Positions 63,963-64,000 of a stretch of 64,000 bases of DNA are shown piece after piece. Under the pieces are notes generated by a model. The model saw nothing but the letters and a program-made list of their open reading frames with translations. It was not told the origin of the DNA and made no database searches. Made by a program: the position numbers and the translations under genes. How positions within the stretch are numbered: the stretch's first letter is position 1; each line of letters starts with the position of its first letter. Source of the DNA: Flavobacterium shii (lineage in GTDB: Bacteria > Bacteroidota > Bacteroidia > Flavobacteriales > Flavobacteriaceae); assembly GCF_025847235.1 (NCBI RefSeq), contig NZ_JAOZEW010000002.1, positions 62,001-126,000 of the forward strand, in the 5' to 3' direction.

Positions 63963-64000
63963 ATGAGCTTTTTAAAAGAAATACAACGTAGAAGAACATT
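63963..64000 (+). CDS. prfC: Probable peptide chain release factor 3 (first 12 codons only)
   Basis: The ATG at 63963 gives MSFLKEIQRRRT before the window ends. This is the typical start of Flavobacteriia RF3 proteins (the next expected residues would be a GTPase P-loop). RF3 recycles RF1/RF2 after termination. With so few residues the call rests on recognising the N-terminus and on the good -7 element upstream. Confidence 0.5.
   Translation, partial: MSFLKEIQRRRT

Noticed and set aside
63808..63999. 63-codon minus-strand frame at the right edge
   Set aside because: It overlaps the amylase terminator, the -7 element and the start of the probable prfC gene and shows no motif.
1..64000. CRISPR arrays, prophage, IS elements
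   Set aside because: No regularly spaced repeat arrays, no transposase or integrase frames and no phage structural genes were seen. The moxR duplication is the only sign of recent insertion.

Overview
The window looks like a piece of chromosome from a Flavobacterium-type bacterium (Bacteroidota, Flavobacteriia). The evidence is low GC with very AT-rich spacers, many short TAnnTTTG promoter elements with little Shine-Dalgarno signal, a Flavobacteriia-type DnaJ with half of its zinc finger missing, split methylmalonyl-CoA mutase genes, a long (482-residue) GAPDH, and a lanthipeptide locus with a split LanB as found in Bacteroidota. No phage, transposase, integrase, CRISPR array or rRNA operon was found.

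Layout. 1-7.6 kb, minus strand: a sigma-54 response regulator cut by the window edge, a NatA/NatB-like ABC exporter, grpE-dnaJ, tRNA-Trp and hisS. 7.7-14.4 kb: a MacB-like permease, prmC, a lipoprotein, a GNAT enzyme, ribD-HAD-IMPACT, and a thioesterase. 14.6-25.9 kb, mostly plus strand: dnaA with a tyrosine phosphatase and an RsmI-like methylase, a PepSY-like secreted protein, an aminotransferase, a dienoyl-CoA-reductase-like SDR, udk, an FtsB/DivIC protein, and mutA/mutB separated by a type II toxin-antitoxin pair whose toxin is frameshifted. 26.0-36.9 kb: cell-wall enzymes (lytic transglycosylase-like protein, MltG), a DUF2279-like protein, a GNAT enzyme, dapF, HtrA protease, GAPDH, a divergent Lrp/ald pair and an APC permease.

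37.2-41.7 kb is a tight plus-strand operon of small proteins I do not recognise, a two-TM protein interrupted by one in-frame amber codon, and a Ycf46-like AAA+ ATPase. It is one of the two most unusual loci here. 42.4-53.7 kb: a GT9 glycosyltransferase, a serine beta-lactamase-like protein with TPRs, a DUF1801 protein, a LysM-NlpC/P60 hydrolase, a kelch-repeat protein and two different aconitases in tandem.

54.0-59.5 kb is the second unusual locus: a lanthipeptide island. A 57-residue Cys-rich precursor with a Gly-Gly leader lies on the minus strand, divergent from lanC, a glutamylation-type LanB and a separate elimination-type LanB. The island is flanked by about 206 bp direct repeats of the 3' end of moxR (about 97.6% identical). 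It also carries the decayed 3' end of an HlyD-type exporter gene, so the dedicated export machinery seems lost. The window ends with moxR, a SurA-like PPIase, a GH13 lipoprotein amylase and the first codons of a probable prfC.
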